DNA of 64,000 nt from Cellulomonas hominis (GTDB lineage Bacteria > Actinomycetota > Actinomycetes > Actinomycetales > Cellulomonadaceae): assembly GCF_014201095.1 (NCBI RefSeq), contig NZ_JACHDN010000001.1, positions 1,178,001 through 1,242,000 on the forward strand. The letters run 5' to 3'. Positions 16,626 to 30,459 of the stretch are shown here, in pieces. Numbering within the stretch: the stretch's first letter is position 1; each line of letters starts with the position of its first letter. A program made the translations under genes and the position numbers. Under the pieces are notes generated by a model. That model was not told where the DNA came from and did not search any database. It was given only the letters and a program-made list of their open reading frames with translations.

Positions 16626-18229
16626 TGCTCGCTCCCCTCGTCGTCGCCGGTCACGGCGACCGGGATGTCCTGCGGCGCGTCGACCACGCCGACCTGGCTG
16701 ACGGACTCGGCGGCGGGCTGGTCGACCAGCCGCAGCGCCGGGGCCGGGTAGAACCCGAGCACGAGCATGATCGCGATCAGCGGGCCGACGACCCACCGCT
16801 CGCGTCCGCCGATGTCCTTCGTGCCCGCGAGCTCGTCCCGGACCGGGCCGGTGAACACCCGCTGGTACGTCCAGAGCACGTAGACCGCGGCGAGCACCAC
16901 GGCGACGACCGCGACCACGGCGGCCGGGCGGTTCGCGGCGAACGTGCCGACCACGACCAGGAACTCGGACACGAACGTCGACAGGCCGGGCAGCGAGAGC
17001 GCCGACAGGCCGGTGACCAGGAACGTGCCGGCGAGCACCGGGGTGACCTTCTGCAGGCCGCCGAAGTCCTCGATCCGGGCGGACCCGCGGCGGGCGGCGA
17101 GGAAGCCGACCAGCAGGAACAGCGCGCCGGTGGAGAGGCCGTGGTTGACCATGTAGAACGACGAGCCGGCGATCGACGTCGACGTGAAGGCGAAGATGCC
17201 CAGCACGATGAAGCCGAAGTGCGACACCGAGGTGTACGCGACGAGCCGGAACAGGTCCTGCTGCCCGATGGCCAGCAGGGCGCCGTAGAAGATCGACACG
17301 ACCGCGAGCACGATGATCACCGGCGCCGCCCACCGCGACGCGTCCGGGAACAGCGGCAGGCAGAGCGTCAGCATCCCGAACGTGCCGACCTTGTCCAGCA
17401 CGCCGACCAGCAGCGTCGAGGTGCCCGCGGGCGCCTGCTCGGCGGCGTCGGGCAGCCAGGTGTGCACGGGGAACATCGGGGCCTTGATCGCGAACGCGAG
17501 GAAGAAGGCCAGGAACAGCCAGCGCTCGGTGCCGGTCGACAGGTCGAGGTTCCCGACCAGGTCGTCCACCAGGAAGCCCTGCTCGCCGCGCGGCCCGTTC
17601 AGGTACAGCACGATGACGCCGGCCAGCATGACGAGGCCGCCCGCGAGCGAGAACAGCAGGAACTTCACCGCGGCGTACCGCCGCTGCGGCCCGCCGAACG
17701 CGCCGATCATGAAGTAGACCGGGATGAGCATGGCCTCGAACAGCACGTAGAACAGGAACACGTCCCGGGCGGCGAACACCGCGACCATGAAAGCGGTCAG
17801 CACCAGCACGAGGGCCAGGTAGTGCCGCAGCCGGTTGGTGGCCGCGGTCGCGCTGCCCTGCTCGCGCCAGGCCGCCAGGATGACGACCGGCACGAGGACG
17901 ACCGACAGCAGGACCAGGGCGAGCCCCACCCCGTCGACGCCCACGGCGTACGAGACACCGAGCTGCGGGATCCACGAGTGGGTCTCGCGGAGCTGGTGCA
18001 CCCCGGCGGCGCCGGTGTCGAACGCCAGCAGCGCGCCGACGGCGAGGGCGACCTCGACGAGCGCGAAGCCGAGCGCGACCTGGCGGGACCAGCGGCGCGC
18101 CCCCGTGGCCGTGTTGTCGGCGGCGACGGTGCCACCGGGCAGCGCCCAGAGCACCAGCGCGCCGACGAGCGGCCACAGGATGAGGAGGGTCAGCCACGGC
18201 ACGTCCGTGGTGACGGCGACAGTCGACAT
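16622..18229 (-). CDS. nuoM: NADH-quinone oxidoreductase subunit M
   Basis: 535 residues. The start is set at ATG 18229 (MSTVAVTTDVPW) because GAGGGG lies six bases before it; the ATG at 18235 touches that site directly. Antiporter-like complex I subunit with ~14 helices. Conserved charged residues sit in membrane segments, for example FVLFEAMLIPVYFMIG (Glu), the HTWLPDAAEQAPA loop and LLVGVLDKVGTFGML (Lys). It pumps protons in the distal membrane arm. The 3' end overlaps nuoN by four bases and nuoL ends 10 bases upstream. Confidence 0.95.
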   Translation of the reverse strand: MSTVAVTTDVPWLTLLILWPLVGALVLWALPGGTVAADNTATGARRWSRQVALGFALVEVALAVGALLAFDTGAAGVHQLRETHSWIPQLGVSYAVGVDGVGLALVLLSVVLVPVVILAAWREQGSATAATNRLRHYLALVLVLTAFMVAVFAARDVFLFYVLFEAMLIPVYFMIGAFGGPQRRYAAVKFLLFSLAGGLVMLAGVIVLYLNGPRGEQGFLVDDLVGNLDLSTGTERWLFLAFFLAFAIKAPMFPVHTWLPDAAEQAPAGTSTLLVGVLDKVGTFGMLTLCLPLFPDASRWAAPVIIVLAVVSIFYGALLAIGQQDLFRLVAYTSVSHFGFIVLGIFAFTSTSIAGSSFYMVNHGLSTGALFLLVGFLAARRGSARIEDFGGLQKVTPVLAGTFLVTGLSALSLPGLSTFVSEFLVVVGTFAANRPAAVVAVVAVVLAAVYVLWTYQRVFTGPVRDELAGTKDIGGRERWVVGPLIAIMLVLGFYPAPALRLVDQPAAESVSQVGVVDAPQDIPVAVTGDDEGSEQ

Positions 18230-18239
18230 CAACATCCCC

Positions 18240-20162
18240 TCAGATCCGAGGCGCCAGGACGACGACCGCGAGCACGACCAGGCCGAGCAGCATCGTCGCG
18301 GCGTACTGGCGGGCGTAGCCCGTCTGCAGCTTCCGGACGAGCTCCCCGATGCCGACCGTGAGGCGGCCGAGGCCCGTGAACGTCCCGTCGACCGCGGTGC
18401 GGTCGCCGTACACGAGCGAGCGGGTCAGGTGCCGGCCGGGCTCGACCAGCAGGGCGTCGTTCACGGCGTCCTGGTACAGGTCGACGCGCGCGGCGCGGGT
18501 CAGCACGGAGCCGGCGGGCGCGGTCTCGGGGACCGGCAGCGACGCGTACTGGCGCCAGGCGAGCACGAGGCCCACCGCGACGGCCAGCAGCGTGGCGACC
18601 TGGATCACCGGGACCGACAGCACGGGCTCGTGGTGCTCCACGTGGCCGGTGACCGGCTCGAGCCAGGTGGTGAACCCGCCGTTCAGCTGGAGCACGAAGC
18701 CCAGGCCGACGGAGCCGATCGCCAGCACGATCATCGGGATCGTCATGAGCGCCGGGGACTCGTGCGGGTGCGGCTCGTGGCCGGCCTCGTCGCGGGTCCA
18801 GCGCTTGGTCCCGTGGAACGTCATGAAGAACATCCGCGACATGTAGAACGCCGTGATGCCGGCGCCGATCAGGGCGACCGTGCCGAACAGCCAAGCCCGC
18901 CACTCGCCGCCGACCTCGGGCACGACGAACGCCGACTCGATGATCTTGTCCTTCGACCAGAAGCCGGAGAACGGCGGGACCCCGAGGATCGCGAGCCAGC
19001 CGGCCATGAACGTCACCCAGGTGATGACCATGTACTTGCGCAAGGCCCCGAAGCGCCGCATGTCGGTCTGGTCGTCCATGCCGTGCATGACCGAGCCGGC
19101 GCCGAGGAACATGCCGGCCTTGAAGAAGCCGTGCGTCACCAGGTGGAAGATCGCGAAGGCGTACCCGATCGGGCCGAGGCCCGCGGCGAGCACCATGTAG
19201 CCGATCTGCGACATCGTGGACGCGGCGAGCGCCTTCTTGATGTCGTCCTTGGCGCAGCCGATGACCGCCCCGATCACCAGCGTGATGGCGCCGATGATCG
19301 TCACGACGAGCTGCGCGGTCGGCGCCCCCTCGAACACGGGGGCCGACCGGACGATCAGGTAGACGCCGGCGGTGACCATGGTCGCGGCGTGGATGAGCGC
19401 GGACACCGGGGTCGGGCCGGCCATCGCGTCGCCGAGCCAGGACTGCAGCGGGAACTGCGCCGACTTGCCGCAGGCCGCGAGCAGCAGCATGAGGCCCATC
19501 GCGGTCAGCGTCGCCGTCGAGGCCAGCCCGCCGTCGATGCCCGCCGCGACGCCCTCGAACGACACCGAGCCGAACGTGGCGAACATGAGCATCATCGCGA
19601 CCAGCAGGCCGATGTCGCCGACGCGGTTGGCGACGAACGCCTTCTTGGCCGCGACCGCGTACGGCGTGTGGTGGTTCCAGAACCCGATCAGCAGGTACGA
19701 CGCGAGGCCCACGCCCTCCCAGCCGACGAACAGCAGGAGGTAGGAGTCCGCGAGCACCAGGATGAGCATCGCGGCGATGAACAGGTTGAGGTACGCGAAG
19801 AACCGGCGGCGCGCGGCGTCGTGCGCCATGTACGCGACCGAGTACAGGTGGATCAGCGTGCCGACGAAGGTCACCAGCAGCACGAACGTCAGCGACAGCG
19901 GGTCGACCAGCAGCCCGGCGGACAGGTCGAACTGCCCGGCGGAGATCCAGTCGAACAGGTGCACGTCGATCGAGCGCTCGTCCGCGGGCCGGCCCAGCAG
20001 GTCGACCAGCAGCGCCGCGGCGACGACGAACGCCGCCGTGGAGGCGAGGACGCCGAGCCAGTGACCCCACCGGTCGGACCGCCGCCCGAGCAGCAGCAGG
20101 ATCGCCGCGCTCGCGAGGGGCACCGCCACCAGCAACGGGGCGAGGGTGGAGAAGTCGTTCAC
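18240..20162 (-). CDS. nuoL: NADH-quinone oxidoreductase subunit L
   Basis: 640 residues from GTG 20162 with AGGGGAT four bases upstream. Distal antiporter-like subunit with 16 helices and the long lateral helix. Recognisable signatures are [51 protein letters not shown] and [19 protein letters not shown], containing the key Glu, Lys and His residues. Length matches the family (about 610-650). It begins eight bases after the nuoK stop. Confidence 0.96.
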   Translation of the reverse strand: MNDFSTLAPLLVAVPLASAAILLLLGRRSDRWGHWLGVLASTAAFVVAAALLVDLLGRPADERSIDVHLFDWISAGQFDLSAGLLVDPLSLTFVLLVTFVGTLIHLYSVAYMAHDAARRRFFAYLNLFIAAMLILVLADSYLLLFVGWEGVGLASYLLIGFWNHHTPYAVAAKKAFVANRVGDIGLLVAMMLMFATFGSVSFEGVAAGIDGGLASTATLTAMGLMLLLAACGKSAQFPLQSWLGDAMAGPTPVSALIHAATMVTAGVYLIVRSAPVFEGAPTAQLVVTIIGAITLVIGAVIGCAKDDIKKALAASTMSQIGYMVLAAGLGPIGYAFAIFHLVTHGFFKAGMFLGAGSVMHGMDDQTDMRRFGALRKYMVITWVTFMAGWLAILGVPPFSGFWSKDKIIESAFVVPEVGGEWRAWLFGTVALIGAGITAFYMSRMFFMTFHGTKRWTRDEAGHEPHPHESPALMTIPMIVLAIGSVGLGFVLQLNGGFTTWLEPVTGHVEHHEPVLSVPVIQVATLLAVAVGLVLAWRQYASLPVPETAPAGSVLTRAARVDLYQDAVNDALLVEPGRHLTRSLVYGDRTAVDGTFTGLGRLTVGIGELVRKLQTGYARQYAATMLLGLVVLAVVVLAPRI

Positions 20163-20169
20163 GATCCCC

Positions 20170-20469
20170 TCAGCTCTTCAGCAGGTTGATGTCGTCGACG
20201 GACGCCGACTTCCGCGTGCGGAAGATCGACACGATGATCGCCAGGCCGACGACCACCTCCGCCGCGGCCACGACCATGACGAAGAAGGCCATGACCTGGC
20301 CCGTCAGGTCCCCGTGCATCCGGGAGAAGGTGACCAGGGCGAGGTTCGTCGCGTTGAGCATGAGCTCGACGCCCATGAAGACGATGATCGCGTTCCGGCG
20401 CAGCAGCACCGTCGCGGCGCCGAGCGAGAACAGGATCGCGGACAGCACCAGGTAGTTCGTCAGCGTCAC
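20170..20469 (-). CDS. nuoK: NADH-quinone oxidoreductase subunit K
   Basis: 99 residues from GTG 20469, overlapping the nuoJ stop as GTGA. Three transmembrane helices carry two conserved membrane glutamates, one in [17 protein letters not shown] and one in [14 protein letters not shown], both needed for coupling of quinone reduction to proton transfer. Length is typical (about 100). Gene order J-K-L is conserved. Confidence 0.96.
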   Translation of the reverse strand: MTLTNYLVLSAILFSLGAATVLLRRNAIIVFMGVELMLNATNLALVTFSRMHGDLTGQVMAFFVMVVAAAEVVVGLAIIVSIFRTRKSASVDDINLLKS

Positions 20470-21383
20470 GGCTGGGTCTCCGTCCGGGTCGAGCCGCCGC
20501 CGAGGTTCACGTCGGTCTGCGGTCCGGTGGTGGTGCCGGGCTCGGCGGCCGGCGGCCGCGGCTCGTCCTCGGTCGTGCCGAGGGCGGCCTCGACCTCCTC
20601 GGGCGTGACCTCGGCGCCGCGCTCGGCGAGCACCGCGGTGACGGCCCGGCGGTAGGTGTCCGCCCGGAACTCGGCGGTGCCGGCCTCCTGGCCGCGGATG
20701 CGCAGCACGCGGGGGACGGACTCGTCGATCGGGTTGCCCTGCGGGTCGAGCGCCGGCACGTCCATCGCGTTGTGCCGGGCGTAGACGCCGGGGGCGGGCA
20801 GCGGGGTCAGGCGGGTGCCGGCGGCCACGCGGGCGGCGGCGCGCTCGGGCTGCTTCACCAGGGGCTTGAGCCGCTGGCGGTGCGTGAGGACCAGCGCGCC
20901 GAGCGCGGCGGTGACCAGCAGCGCGCCGACCACCTCGAGCCCGAACACGTGCTGGCCGAACACGATCCGCGCGACGCCCACCGGGTTCCCGGGGGCGTTG
21001 GCCTCCGCCAGGCCGACCGCGTCGGGGTAGACCGCGCGGCCGACGACGGCGACCAGCACCACCGCGAGGCCGAGGCCCGCGAGCCAGCCGATCCAGCGCT
21101 GGCCGCGGATGGTCTCCACGAGGGAGTCCGACGCGTCCACGCCGACGAGCATCAGCACGAACAGGAACAGCATCATGACCGCGCCCGTGTAGACGACCAC
21201 CTGGACGACGCCGAGGAACGGCGCCTCCTGCGCGATGTAGAGGAACGCGAGCGAGATCATCACCGTGATCACGCACAGCGCGGCGTGCACGGCCTTGCGC
21301 GCGAACAGCAGGCCGAGCGCCGCCAGCACCATGATCGGCGCGAGCACCCAGAACAGGACCGCCTCGGCGGTGGACGGCGTCAT
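20466..21383 (-). CDS. nuoJ: NADH-quinone oxidoreductase subunit J
   Basis: 305 residues from ATG 21383 (ATGA overlap with nuoI). The first ~190 residues are the five-helix NuoJ core, including [33 protein letters not shown] with the conserved membrane Tyr and pi-bulge glycine region. Residues ~195-305 are a polar extension rich in Pro, Thr and Glu and contain [22 protein letters not shown]. That makes it longer than the ~170-200 residue Escherichia form; extended NuoJ is common in actinobacteria. It participates in the quinone-to-proton coupling channel. Confidence 0.94.
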   Translation of the reverse strand: MTPSTAEAVLFWVLAPIMVLAALGLLFARKAVHAALCVITVMISLAFLYIAQEAPFLGVVQVVVYTGAVMMLFLFVLMLVGVDASDSLVETIRGQRWIGWLAGLGLAVVLVAVVGRAVYPDAVGLAEANAPGNPVGVARIVFGQHVFGLEVVGALLVTAALGALVLTHRQRLKPLVKQPERAAARVAAGTRLTPLPAPGVYARHNAMDVPALDPQGNPIDESVPRVLRIRGQEAGTAEFRADTYRRAVTAVLAERGAEVTPEEVEAALGTTEDEPRPPAAEPGTTTGPQTDVNLGGGSTRTETQP

Positions 21384-22102
21384 CGGGTCTCCTGCCCCGC
21401 CGGCCGGGCGCCGGCGCGCGACCGCGCGGCGTCCAGCGTCTCGTCCTCGGGGCGGTGCTCGGCGACCCAGTCGACCTGCGCCGGCGTCGGCGCGGTGACC
21501 TCCCCGCGGTAGTACTCGGTGTCCGTCGTGCCCTCGACCATCGGGTGCGGTGCGGCGAGCATGCCGTCGGCGAGCGGCGCGAGCAGGTCCTGCTTCTCGT
21601 AGATCAGGCCCTCGCGGGTCGGGCCCGCCAGCTCGAAGTCGTTGGTCATCGTGAGCGCGCGCGTCGGGCACGCCTCGATGCACAGCCCGCAGAAGATGCA
21701 GCGCAGGTAGTTGATCTGGTAGACGCGGCCGTACCGCTCGCCCGGGGAGAACTGCTGCTCGGGCGTGTTGTCGGCGGCCTCGACGTAGATCGCGTCCGCG
21801 GGGCAGGCCCACGCGCACAGCTCGCAGCCGATGCACTTCTCCAGCCCGTCCGGGTACCGGTTGAGCTGGTGCCGGCCGTGGAACCGCGGCTTCACGGGCG
21901 CCGTCTCGAACGGGTACTGCTCGGTGACGGTGCGGCTGAAGAAGTTCTTGATCGTGACGCCGAACCCGGCGGCGGGCGCCAGGGCGTCGGCCACGGCGCT
22001 GCGCTTCGGGATCAGCGACTCGTACGGCCGGACCTGGCCGCCGGGGGCGACCTCGCCACCGCCGCCGGACCTGGCGACGGACTTGTCGGGCGTGTCAGCC
22101 AC
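21380..22102 (-). CDS. nuoI: NADH-quinone oxidoreductase subunit I (2x[4Fe-4S])
   Basis: 240 residues from GTG 22102, which overlaps nuoH by eight bases. Two ferredoxin motifs, [12 protein letters not shown] and [16 protein letters not shown], bind clusters N6a and N6b that pass electrons towards NuoB. The N-terminal ~60 residues and the C-terminal ~70 residues are extensions relative to the 180-residue bacterial form. Peripheral arm subunit on the cytoplasmic side. Confidence 0.96.
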   Translation of the reverse strand: MADTPDKSVARSGGGGEVAPGGQVRPYESLIPKRSAVADALAPAAGFGVTIKNFFSRTVTEQYPFETAPVKPRFHGRHQLNRYPDGLEKCIGCELCAWACPADAIYVEAADNTPEQQFSPGERYGRVYQINYLRCIFCGLCIEACPTRALTMTNDFELAGPTREGLIYEKQDLLAPLADGMLAAPHPMVEGTTDTEYYRGEVTAPTPAQVDWVAEHRPEDETLDAARSRAGARPAGQETR

Positions 22103-23459
22103 GCGGCACCTCCTGGGTGGGGGACTCGGGTGCGCCGCCGTCGCCGCCGACGAGGGCGGGGGTCGCGGGCGACTGGGCCTCGCGGCGCAGGGCCCGCGGG
22201 GACGGCGGCAGGGTCTGGCCGGGCAGCGGCGGGACGGGGAAGCCGCCCGCGAACGCGTCGAACGGCTCGTCCGACGGCACCGGGGCCGGCGGCGCCTTCT
22301 TCTCCGGGATGAGGAAGGAGATCAGCACCGCGGCCACGATGACGCCGGCGAGGACGAACATCAGGGTCTGCAGGTCGACGTCGGCGAACTGCCGCACGCC
22401 CTGCACCACGGCCACGCACACCAGCCAGACCAGCGCGGACGGGATCAGCACCTTCCAGCCGAACTTCATGAACTGGTCGTACCGGAAGCGCAGCAGCGTG
22501 CCGCGGATCCAGACGAACAGGAACATGAACAACCAGACCTTGGCGACGAACCACAGCAGCGGCCACCAGCCGGTGTTGAACATCCCGTCGTTGATCGCCG
22601 AGAGCGGCCACGGGGCGCGCCACCCGCCGAAGAACAGCGTGGTCGCCACGGCCGAGACGTTGAGCATGTTGATGTACTCCGCCAGGAAGAACCAGGCGAA
22701 CTTCATCGACGAGTACTCGGTGGTGTAGCCGCCGACCAGCTCGCCCTCGGCCTCGGGGAGGTCGAACGGCAGCCGGTTGGTCTCCCCGACCATGGAGATC
22801 ACGTAGATCACGAACGCCGGCGCGAGCGGGATCAGCCACCACAGCGTCGACTGCGAGGCGACGATCTCGGAGGTGGACATCGACCCGGCCAGGATGAACA
22901 CGCTGACCAGGGACAGGCCCATCGCGAGCTCGTAGGAGATGACCTGCGCGGTGGACCGCACGGCGCCGAGCAGCGGGTAGGTCGAGTTCGAGGACCAGCC
23001 GCCGAGGACGATGCCGTACACGCCGACCGACGCGCACGCGAGGATGTACAGCACCGCGACCGGGAAGTCCGTGAGCTGCAGCGGCGTGACGACGCCGAAG
23101 ATCGAGACCTCCGGGCCGAACGGGATCACCGCGTAGGTCAGCAGCGAGCAGAACACCGCGATGAACGGCGCGACGATGTAGACCAGCTTGTCCGCGGCCT
23201 TGACCGTCACGTCCTCCTTGAGCAGGAGCTTCATCGCGTCGGCGAGCGACTGGAACAGGCCGAACGGGCCGTGCACGTTCGGGCCGGGACGCAGCTGCAT
23301 CCGGCCGACGACGCGGCGCTCGAACCAGATGGCGATGAGCACGCTCAGCAGCAGGAACACGAGGATGCCGACCGCCTTGAGCAGCCAGACCCAGAACACG
23401 TCCTGGCTGAAGTCCGCGGCGCCGCCCTCGGTGGCGGACGCGAGCAGCACGGCCCTCAT
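22095..23459 (-). CDS. nuoH: NADH-quinone oxidoreductase subunit H
   Basis: 454 residues from ATG 23459 (ATGA overlap with nuoG). Eight or more helices. Quinone-chamber signatures are [41 protein letters not shown] and [19 protein letters not shown], with conserved acidic residues that line the Q-site and E-channel. A Pro-rich C-terminal tail of ~70 residues ([15 protein letters not shown]...) follows the last helix and is not part of the conserved core. Confidence 0.96.
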   Translation of the reverse strand: MRAVLLASATEGGAADFSQDVFWVWLLKAVGILVFLLLSVLIAIWFERRVVGRMQLRPGPNVHGPFGLFQSLADAMKLLLKEDVTVKAADKLVYIVAPFIAVFCSLLTYAVIPFGPEVSIFGVVTPLQLTDFPVAVLYILACASVGVYGIVLGGWSSNSTYPLLGAVRSTAQVISYELAMGLSLVSVFILAGSMSTSEIVASQSTLWWLIPLAPAFVIYVISMVGETNRLPFDLPEAEGELVGGYTTEYSSMKFAWFFLAEYINMLNVSAVATTLFFGGWRAPWPLSAINDGMFNTGWWPLLWFVAKVWLFMFLFVWIRGTLLRFRYDQFMKFGWKVLIPSALVWLVCVAVVQGVRQFADVDLQTLMFVLAGVIVAAVLISFLIPEKKAPPAPVPSDEPFDAFAGGFPVPPLPGQTLPPSPRALRREAQSPATPALVGGDGGAPESPTQEVPRG

Positions 23460-26079
23460 GCGGAGACCTCCTCGTCGGTGCCGCCGGCGACGGCCGGGGC
23501 GACGCGCACCAGGTCGCCGGGCAGCGCGCGCAGCGCGTCCCGGACCTGGCTGCCGGCCGAGGCCGTGGGCAGCCAGACGACGTGGTCCGCCATCTCGGTG
23601 ACGACGGCCGGGAGGGTGATCTCCCCGGCGTCGGTGGCGACGGTGACCGGGGCCCCGTCCGCGACCCCCGCGGCGGCGGCCGTCGCCGCGGACAGCCGGG
23701 CGACCGGCCGCTTGGCCGTGCCCGCCAGGAACGGCTCGCCGTCCTGCAGCCGCCCGGCGTCGAGCAGCTGGTGCCAGGTCGCGAGGACCGCGTGCCCCGG
23801 GGCGACGGCCGGCGGCTCGGCGGTGCGGGCGTCGGGCGCGGGCACCCGCGCGCCGTCCCACTCGCCGGTCAGCGCGTCGGCGTCGGCGTGCACCTCGGCG
23901 ACGGTGCGCAGCCCGAGGGTCACGCCCAGCTCGTCCGCCAGGGCGTCGAGCACCCGGTGGTCGGCCATGGCCGTCGACGTCAGCGCCTGCGGGAACGGCC
24001 GCACGCGGCCCTCCCAGCTGACGAACGTGCCCGGCTTCTCGACCGGCGGGGCGACCGGCAGCACGACGTCGGCGAGCGCGGTGACCTCGGAGGTGCGGAC
24101 CTCCAGGGAGACCACGAAGCCGGCGGCGGCCAGCGCGGCCCGGGCTGCGGCGGGGTCCGGCAGGTCGCGCGGCTCGACGCCGCCGACCAGCAGGCCGCCG
24201 AGGGTGCCCTCCGCGGCCGCGGCGAGGATCGCCGACGTGTCGCGGCCGGGCTCCGTCGGCAGGTTCTCCACGTCCCAGGCGGCGGCCACGTCCACGCGGG
24301 CCGCGGCGTCGGCGACCGGGCGGCCGCCGGGCAGCAGGGTCGGCAGGGCGCCGGCCTCGACGCCGCCGCGCTCCCCCGCGCGCCGCGGGATCCAGGCCAG
24401 GCGGGCCCCGGTGCGCTCCGCCAGCCGCAGCGCGGCGGACAGGGCGCCCGGGACGGCCGCGAGCCGCTCGCCCACGAGGATCAGCGCGCCCGCGGTCCGC
24501 AGCGCGTCGGCGGCCTCGCGCAGGTCACCGGCCGCGATCGCGTCCAGCACCTCCGGCTCGGTGCCCGGCGCGGCGGAGATCAGCGTGCCGTCCAGGCGCT
24601 CCAGCCCGCGGCTCGCGAGCGGCGCGACGGACAGCACCGTCGTGCGGCCCGCGACCACGCCCTTGCGCAGCCGCAGGAAGACGACGCCCGCCTCCTCCTC
24701 GGCCTCCAGGCCCGCTAGCAGCACGGCCGGCGCGGCCTCCAGGTCGCCGAACGTGACGCCGAGGCCCGTGCCCGCGACCGCGTGGCCGAGGAACGCGAGC
24801 TCCTCGTCCGAGTGCGGCCGGGCGCGCAGGTCCACGTCGTTGGTGCCGAGCACCACGCGGGCGAACTTGCCGTACGCGTAGGCGTCCTCGACGGTCAGGC
24901 GGCCGCCGGGCAGCACGCCGACGCCGCCGGCCGCGCGGGCCCGGTCCAGGCCGTGCGCCGCGACCTCGAGGGCCTCGGCCCAGGAGGCGGGGTGCAGCTC
25001 GCCCCGCGTGCCGTCCTCGTGCCGGTCCCGCACCAGCGGCGTCGTGATCCGGTCGGCGGCGGACTGCCAGGTGAAGGCGAAGCGGTCCTTGTCGGTGATC
25101 CACTCCTCGTTGACCTCGGGGTCGTCGCCCGCGAGGCGGCGCAGCACGACGCCGCGGCGGTGGTCGACGCGGATGGCCGCGCCGGAGGAGTCGTGCTCCG
25201 CGATCCCGGGGGTGGACACCAGGTCGAACGGGCGGGCGCGGAACCGGTACGCCGCGCCGGTCAGCGCGCCGACCGGGCAGATCTGCACGGTGTTGCCGGA
25301 GAAGTACGAGGCGAACGGGGACCCGGACTCGTCGTCCTCGCTCGGGCCCACCGGGATGTCGGCGCCGAGGAACACGCCGCCGGCCGGCAGCCGGTCGGCG
25401 TCCTCGATCGTCTCGCCGACGCCGTCGCCGTCGACGCCCGCGAAGCCCAGCACGTCCGCGTCGAAGCGGCCGATCTGCTGCATCGCGCCGCGCTTCTGCA
25501 GGTCGATGAACGGGTCGCCCGCGATCTCGCGGGAGAACCGGGTGCAGCGCTGGCACAGGATGCACCGCTCGCGGTCCAGCAGGATCTCGGTCGAGATCGC
25601 CAGCGGCTTCGGGAACGTCCGCTTGACGTCCACGAACCGGCTGGTGGCGCGGCCGTTCGACATCGCCTGGTTCTGCAGGGGGCACTCGCCGCCCTTGTCG
25701 CAGACCGGGCAGTCCAGCGGGTGGTTGATGAGCAGCAGCTCCATGACGCCGTGCTGCGCCTTGTCCGCCTCGGCCGACGTGCGCTGCGTGCGCACGTCCA
25801 TGCCGGGGGTGGCGGTCAGGGTGCAGGACGCCTGGGGCTTCGGCATCTTCGCGAGGTTGCCGTCGCGGCCCGGGGCCCAGACCTCGACGAGGCACTGCCG
25901 GCAGGCACCGGCGGGGGCGAGCAGCGGGTGGTCGCAGAACCGCGGGATCTGGATCCCGAGCTCCTCGGCGGCGCGGATCACCAGGGTGCCCTTGGGCACG
26001 GTGGTCTCGATGCCGTCGATGGTGAAGGTGACGCCGTCCGTGGGCGCCGGGGCGCCGGAGGGCTTGGATGCGGTGACGG

Positions 26080-26083
<4 letters not shown>
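23456..26083 (-). CDS. nuoG: NADH-quinone oxidoreductase subunit G
   Basis: 875 residues from ATG 26083 (ATGA overlap with nuoF). The N-terminus is a [2Fe-2S] ferredoxin fold ([17 protein letters not shown]). It is followed by His/Cys cluster residues ([17 protein letters not shown]) and a [4Fe-4S] motif ([12 protein letters not shown]...C). The C-terminal two thirds is the molybdopterin-oxidoreductase-like domain ([25 protein letters not shown] region). Carries electrons from NuoF/E to NuoI. Length is in the usual 800-900 range. Confidence 0.96.
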
Positions 26084-27416
<1,333 letters not shown>

Positions 27417-27417
<1 letters not shown>

Positions 27418-28307
27418 CAGGACTCCTTCGCGCCGTCGGAGGGGGCGGACGTGTCGTCCGCGCGGTGCTCGGCCTTCTCCTGCTCGGCCGTCCGCTCGGG
27501 GGCACCGGCCGCCGGGCGGTCCACGCTCGACTGCGGGGCGCCGGGCTGGGGGGCGGAGGACGCCGCCGGTGCGCCGCCCGTCTCGGTGGCGGCGCCCGCG
27601 GCGTCGAACGACGGCGCGCGCCAGCCCTGCTCGCGGGCCAGCTCGAGCCCGACCAGCGTGGCGGGACCCGCCCCGACGCCCTCGTCGGCCAGGCCGTCCG
27701 GGAAGCCGGCGAGCACGCGCGACACCTGCTTGAAGGTCTGCACCTGCTTCGGCCCCCGGGTCGGGGCGACCGGGTCGCCCGCGATGAGCCTGCCCACCAC
27801 CTCGGCCGCGGACTCGGGCGTCTGGTTGTCGAAGAACTCCCAGTTGATCATCATGACCGGCGCGAAGTCGCAGGCGGCGTTGCACTCGATCCGCTCGAGC
27901 GTGATCTTGCCGTCCGCGGTGGTCTCGTCGTGCCCGACGCCCAGGCGGTCCGTGAGGTCCTCCCAGATGGCGTCGCCGCCCATGATCGCGCAGAGCGTGT
28001 TGGTGCAGACGCCCACCGTGTACTCGCCGTTCGGGCGGCGCTTGTACTGCGTGTAGAACGTCGCGACCGCGGACACCTGGGCCGTCGACAGGTCGAGGGT
28101 CGCCGCGCAGAACGCGATGCCCGCGGGGCTGACGTAGCCGTCCTCGCTCTGCACCAGGTGCAGCAGGGGCAGCAGCGCGGACCGGGAGTCCGGGTAGCGG
28201 GCGACGACCTGCGCCGCGTCCGCCGCCAGCCGCTCGCGCGTGGCGTCGTCGTAGGTGGCCCGCGGGCGTCCCCCTCCGGGGATGCGCGGGTGGTCGATCG
28301 TGGTCAT
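27417..28307 (-). CDS. nuoE: NADH-quinone oxidoreductase subunit E (with long C-terminal tail)
   Basis: 296 residues from ATG 28307 (TGATG overlap with nuoD). The thioredoxin-like [2Fe-2S] fold is marked by [12 protein letters not shown] and [15 protein letters not shown], binding N1a. The conserved part ends near residue 200. The remaining ~90 residues are an Ala/Pro/Glu-rich tail ([19 protein letters not shown]...) that looks disordered. Partners NuoF in the electron input module. Confidence 0.95.
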
Positions 28308-29665
28308 CAGCGGTCCACCCCTCCGAGCACCGGGTCGATGGAGGCGACGGAGCAGACGACGTCCGCGACCTGGCCGCCCTCGCAGAGCACCGAGACGGCC
28401 TGCAGGTTGTTGAACGACGGGTCGCGGAAGTGCGCCCGGTACGGCTTGGTGCCCCCGTCGGAGACGAGGTGCACCCCGAGCTCGCCGCGCGGGTGCTCGA
28501 CGGTCTGCCAGACCTGGCCGGCCGGCACCCGGAAGCCCTCGGTCACGAGCTTGAAGTGGTGGATCAGGGCCTCCATCGAGGTGCCCATGATCTCGCGGAT
28601 GTGGTCGAGCGAGTTGCCCATGCCGTCGGACCCGATGGCGAGCTGCGCCGGCCACGCGACCTTCTTGTCGGCGACCATCACCGGCGTGCCCGCGGACGCC
28701 TTGAGGCGCTCGACGACCTGGTCGATGATCCGCATCGACTGGTAGCACTCCTCGATGCGCAGGACCATCCGGTCCCAGCAGTCCGAGCCCTCGGAGACCG
28801 GCACGTCGAAGTCGTAGGTCTCGTAGCCGCAGTACGGCGCGGCCTTGCGGACGTCGTACGGCAGGCCGGTGGACCGCAGCATCGGGCCGGTGATGCCGAG
28901 CGCCATGCACCCGGCCAGGTTGAGCACGCCCACGTTCTGCAGCCGGCCCTTGAGGATCGGCTGGCCGAGCATGAGGTCCTCGAGCTGCTTCATGTACTTC
29001 CGCACGCCCACCAGCGCCTCGGCGACCGAGTCGAGGGCGCCCGGCGGGATGTCCTGCGCGACGCCGCCGGGGCGGATGTACGCGTGGTTCATCCGCAGGC
29101 CGGAGATCAGCTCGAAGATCCGCAGGATCTCCTCGCGGGCGGTGAACCCGATCGTCATGATCGTGGTCGCGCCGAGCTCGTTGCCGCCGGTGGCCAGGCA
29201 CACCAGGTGCGAGGCGATCCGGTTGAGCTCCATCATCAGGACGCGGATCTCGGTGGCCCGGACGGGGATGTCGTCGGTGATCCCGAGCAGCTTCTCCACC
29301 GCGAGGCAGTACGCGGCCTCCTGGAACAGCGGGGCGACGTAGTCCATGCGGGTGCAGAACGTCACGCCCTGGGTCCAGGTGCGGAACTCCATGTTCTTCT
29401 CGATGCCGGTGTGCAGGTAGCCGATGCCCGCGCGGGCCTCGGTCACCGTCTCGCCGTCGATCTCGAGCATGAGCCGGAGCACGCCGTGCGTGGACGGGTG
29501 CTGCGGGCCCATGTTGACGACGATGCGCTGCTCGCCGAGGCGGGCGGCCTCCTCGGCGATGTCGGACCAGTCGCCGCCCGTCGCCTCGAAGGTGCGCAGG
29601 CCGACGGTCTCGTCGTCGACGAGGTGCCCGGTGGCGTGGACGCTCGGGGGGGTCTGGGTGCTCAC
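28307..29665 (-). CDS. nuoD: NADH-quinone oxidoreductase subunit D
   Basis: 452 residues from GTG 29665 (GTGA overlap with nuoC). 49-kDa subunit that forms the quinone pocket with NuoB. Signatures are [48 protein letters not shown] and the C-terminal DPVLGGVDR. Related to the large subunit of [NiFe] hydrogenases but without metal ligands. NuoC and NuoD are separate genes here, unlike the fused Escherichia form. Confidence 0.97.
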   Translation of the reverse strand: MSTQTPPSVHATGHLVDDETVGLRTFEATGGDWSDIAEEAARLGEQRIVVNMGPQHPSTHGVLRLMLEIDGETVTEARAGIGYLHTGIEKNMEFRTWTQGVTFCTRMDYVAPLFQEAAYCLAVEKLLGITDDIPVRATEIRVLMMELNRIASHLVCLATGGNELGATTIMTIGFTAREEILRIFELISGLRMNHAYIRPGGVAQDIPPGALDSVAEALVGVRKYMKQLEDLMLGQPILKGRLQNVGVLNLAGCMALGITGPMLRSTGLPYDVRKAAPYCGYETYDFDVPVSEGSDCWDRMVLRIEECYQSMRIIDQVVERLKASAGTPVMVADKKVAWPAQLAIGSDGMGNSLDHIREIMGTSMEALIHHFKLVTEGFRVPAGQVWQTVEHPRGELGVHLVSDGGTKPYRAHFRDPSFNNLQAVSVLCEGGQVADVVCSVASIDPVLGGVDR

Positions 29666-30459
29666 GAGTACTGCCTCCGCTGGTCGGCCGGCGGCACGGT
29701 GGCGCCCTTGTACTCCACCGGGATGCCGCCGAGCGGGTAGTCCTTGCGCTGCGGGTGACCGGGCCAGTCGTCCGGCATCTCGATCCGCGCCAGGTCGGTG
29801 CGGCCGGTGAAGACGATGCCGAAGAAGTCCCAGGTCTCGCGCTCGTGCCAGTCGTTCGCCGGGTAGACCCCGACGGTGCTGGGGATGGTGGCGTCGCCGT
29901 CGGGGACGGCGACCTCCAGGCGCAGGCGCCGGCCGTGGGTGACCGACACCAGGTGGTAGACGGCGTGCAGCTCGCGGCCGGTGTCGTGCGGGTAGTGCAC
30001 GCCGGAGACGCCGAGCGACAGCTCGAACCGCAGGTCCTGGTCGTCGCGCAGGTGCTGGGCGACCTCGACCAGATGCTCGCGGGCGATGTTCAGCGTCAGC
30101 TCGCCGCGGTCCACGACGACGGCCTCGACGGCGTTCGCGTACCCGGTGCCCGACGCGTCGAGCAGCTCGGTGAGCACGTCCACGACCTCGTCGAACCAGC
30201 CGCCGTACGGCCGCTCGCTCGGACCGGGCAGCGCCACGGTCTGCACCAGGCCGCCGAATCCGGACGTGTCGCCGGTGCCGTGCACGCCGAACATGCCGTG
30301 CCGGGTCTGCACGACCTCGAGCGGCAGCGTCCGGTCGGCGGGCACGTTCTGCGAGCCGGCCTCGAGGGCGGTCTCGCTGGTGCGCTGCGCGCCGGCGTCG
30401 GCCGCGGCGGCGTCGCCCGCCCTCGCGGCCGCGGCGGCGTCGCGCTTCTCGTCGCTCAT
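29662..30459 (-). CDS. nuoC: NADH-quinone oxidoreductase subunit C
   Basis: 265 residues from ATG 30459 (ATGA overlap with nuoB). The 30-kDa subunit signature [16 protein letters not shown]...[18 protein letters not shown] lies near the C-terminus. The first ~45 residues are an Ala-rich low-complexity extension ([19 protein letters not shown]) absent from shorter homologues. Structural peripheral-arm subunit that packs on NuoD. Confidence 0.95.
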   Translation of the reverse strand: MSDEKRDAAAAARAGDAAAADAGAQRTSETALEAGSQNVPADRTLPLEVVQTRHGMFGVHGTGDTSGFGGLVQTVALPGPSERPYGGWFDEVVDVLTELLDASGTGYANAVEAVVVDRGELTLNIAREHLVEVAQHLRDDQDLRFELSLGVSGVHYPHDTGRELHAVYHLVSVTHGRRLRLEVAVPDGDATIPSTVGVYPANDWHERETWDFFGIVFTGRTDLARIEMPDDWPGHPQRKDYPLGGIPVEYKGATVPPADQRRQYS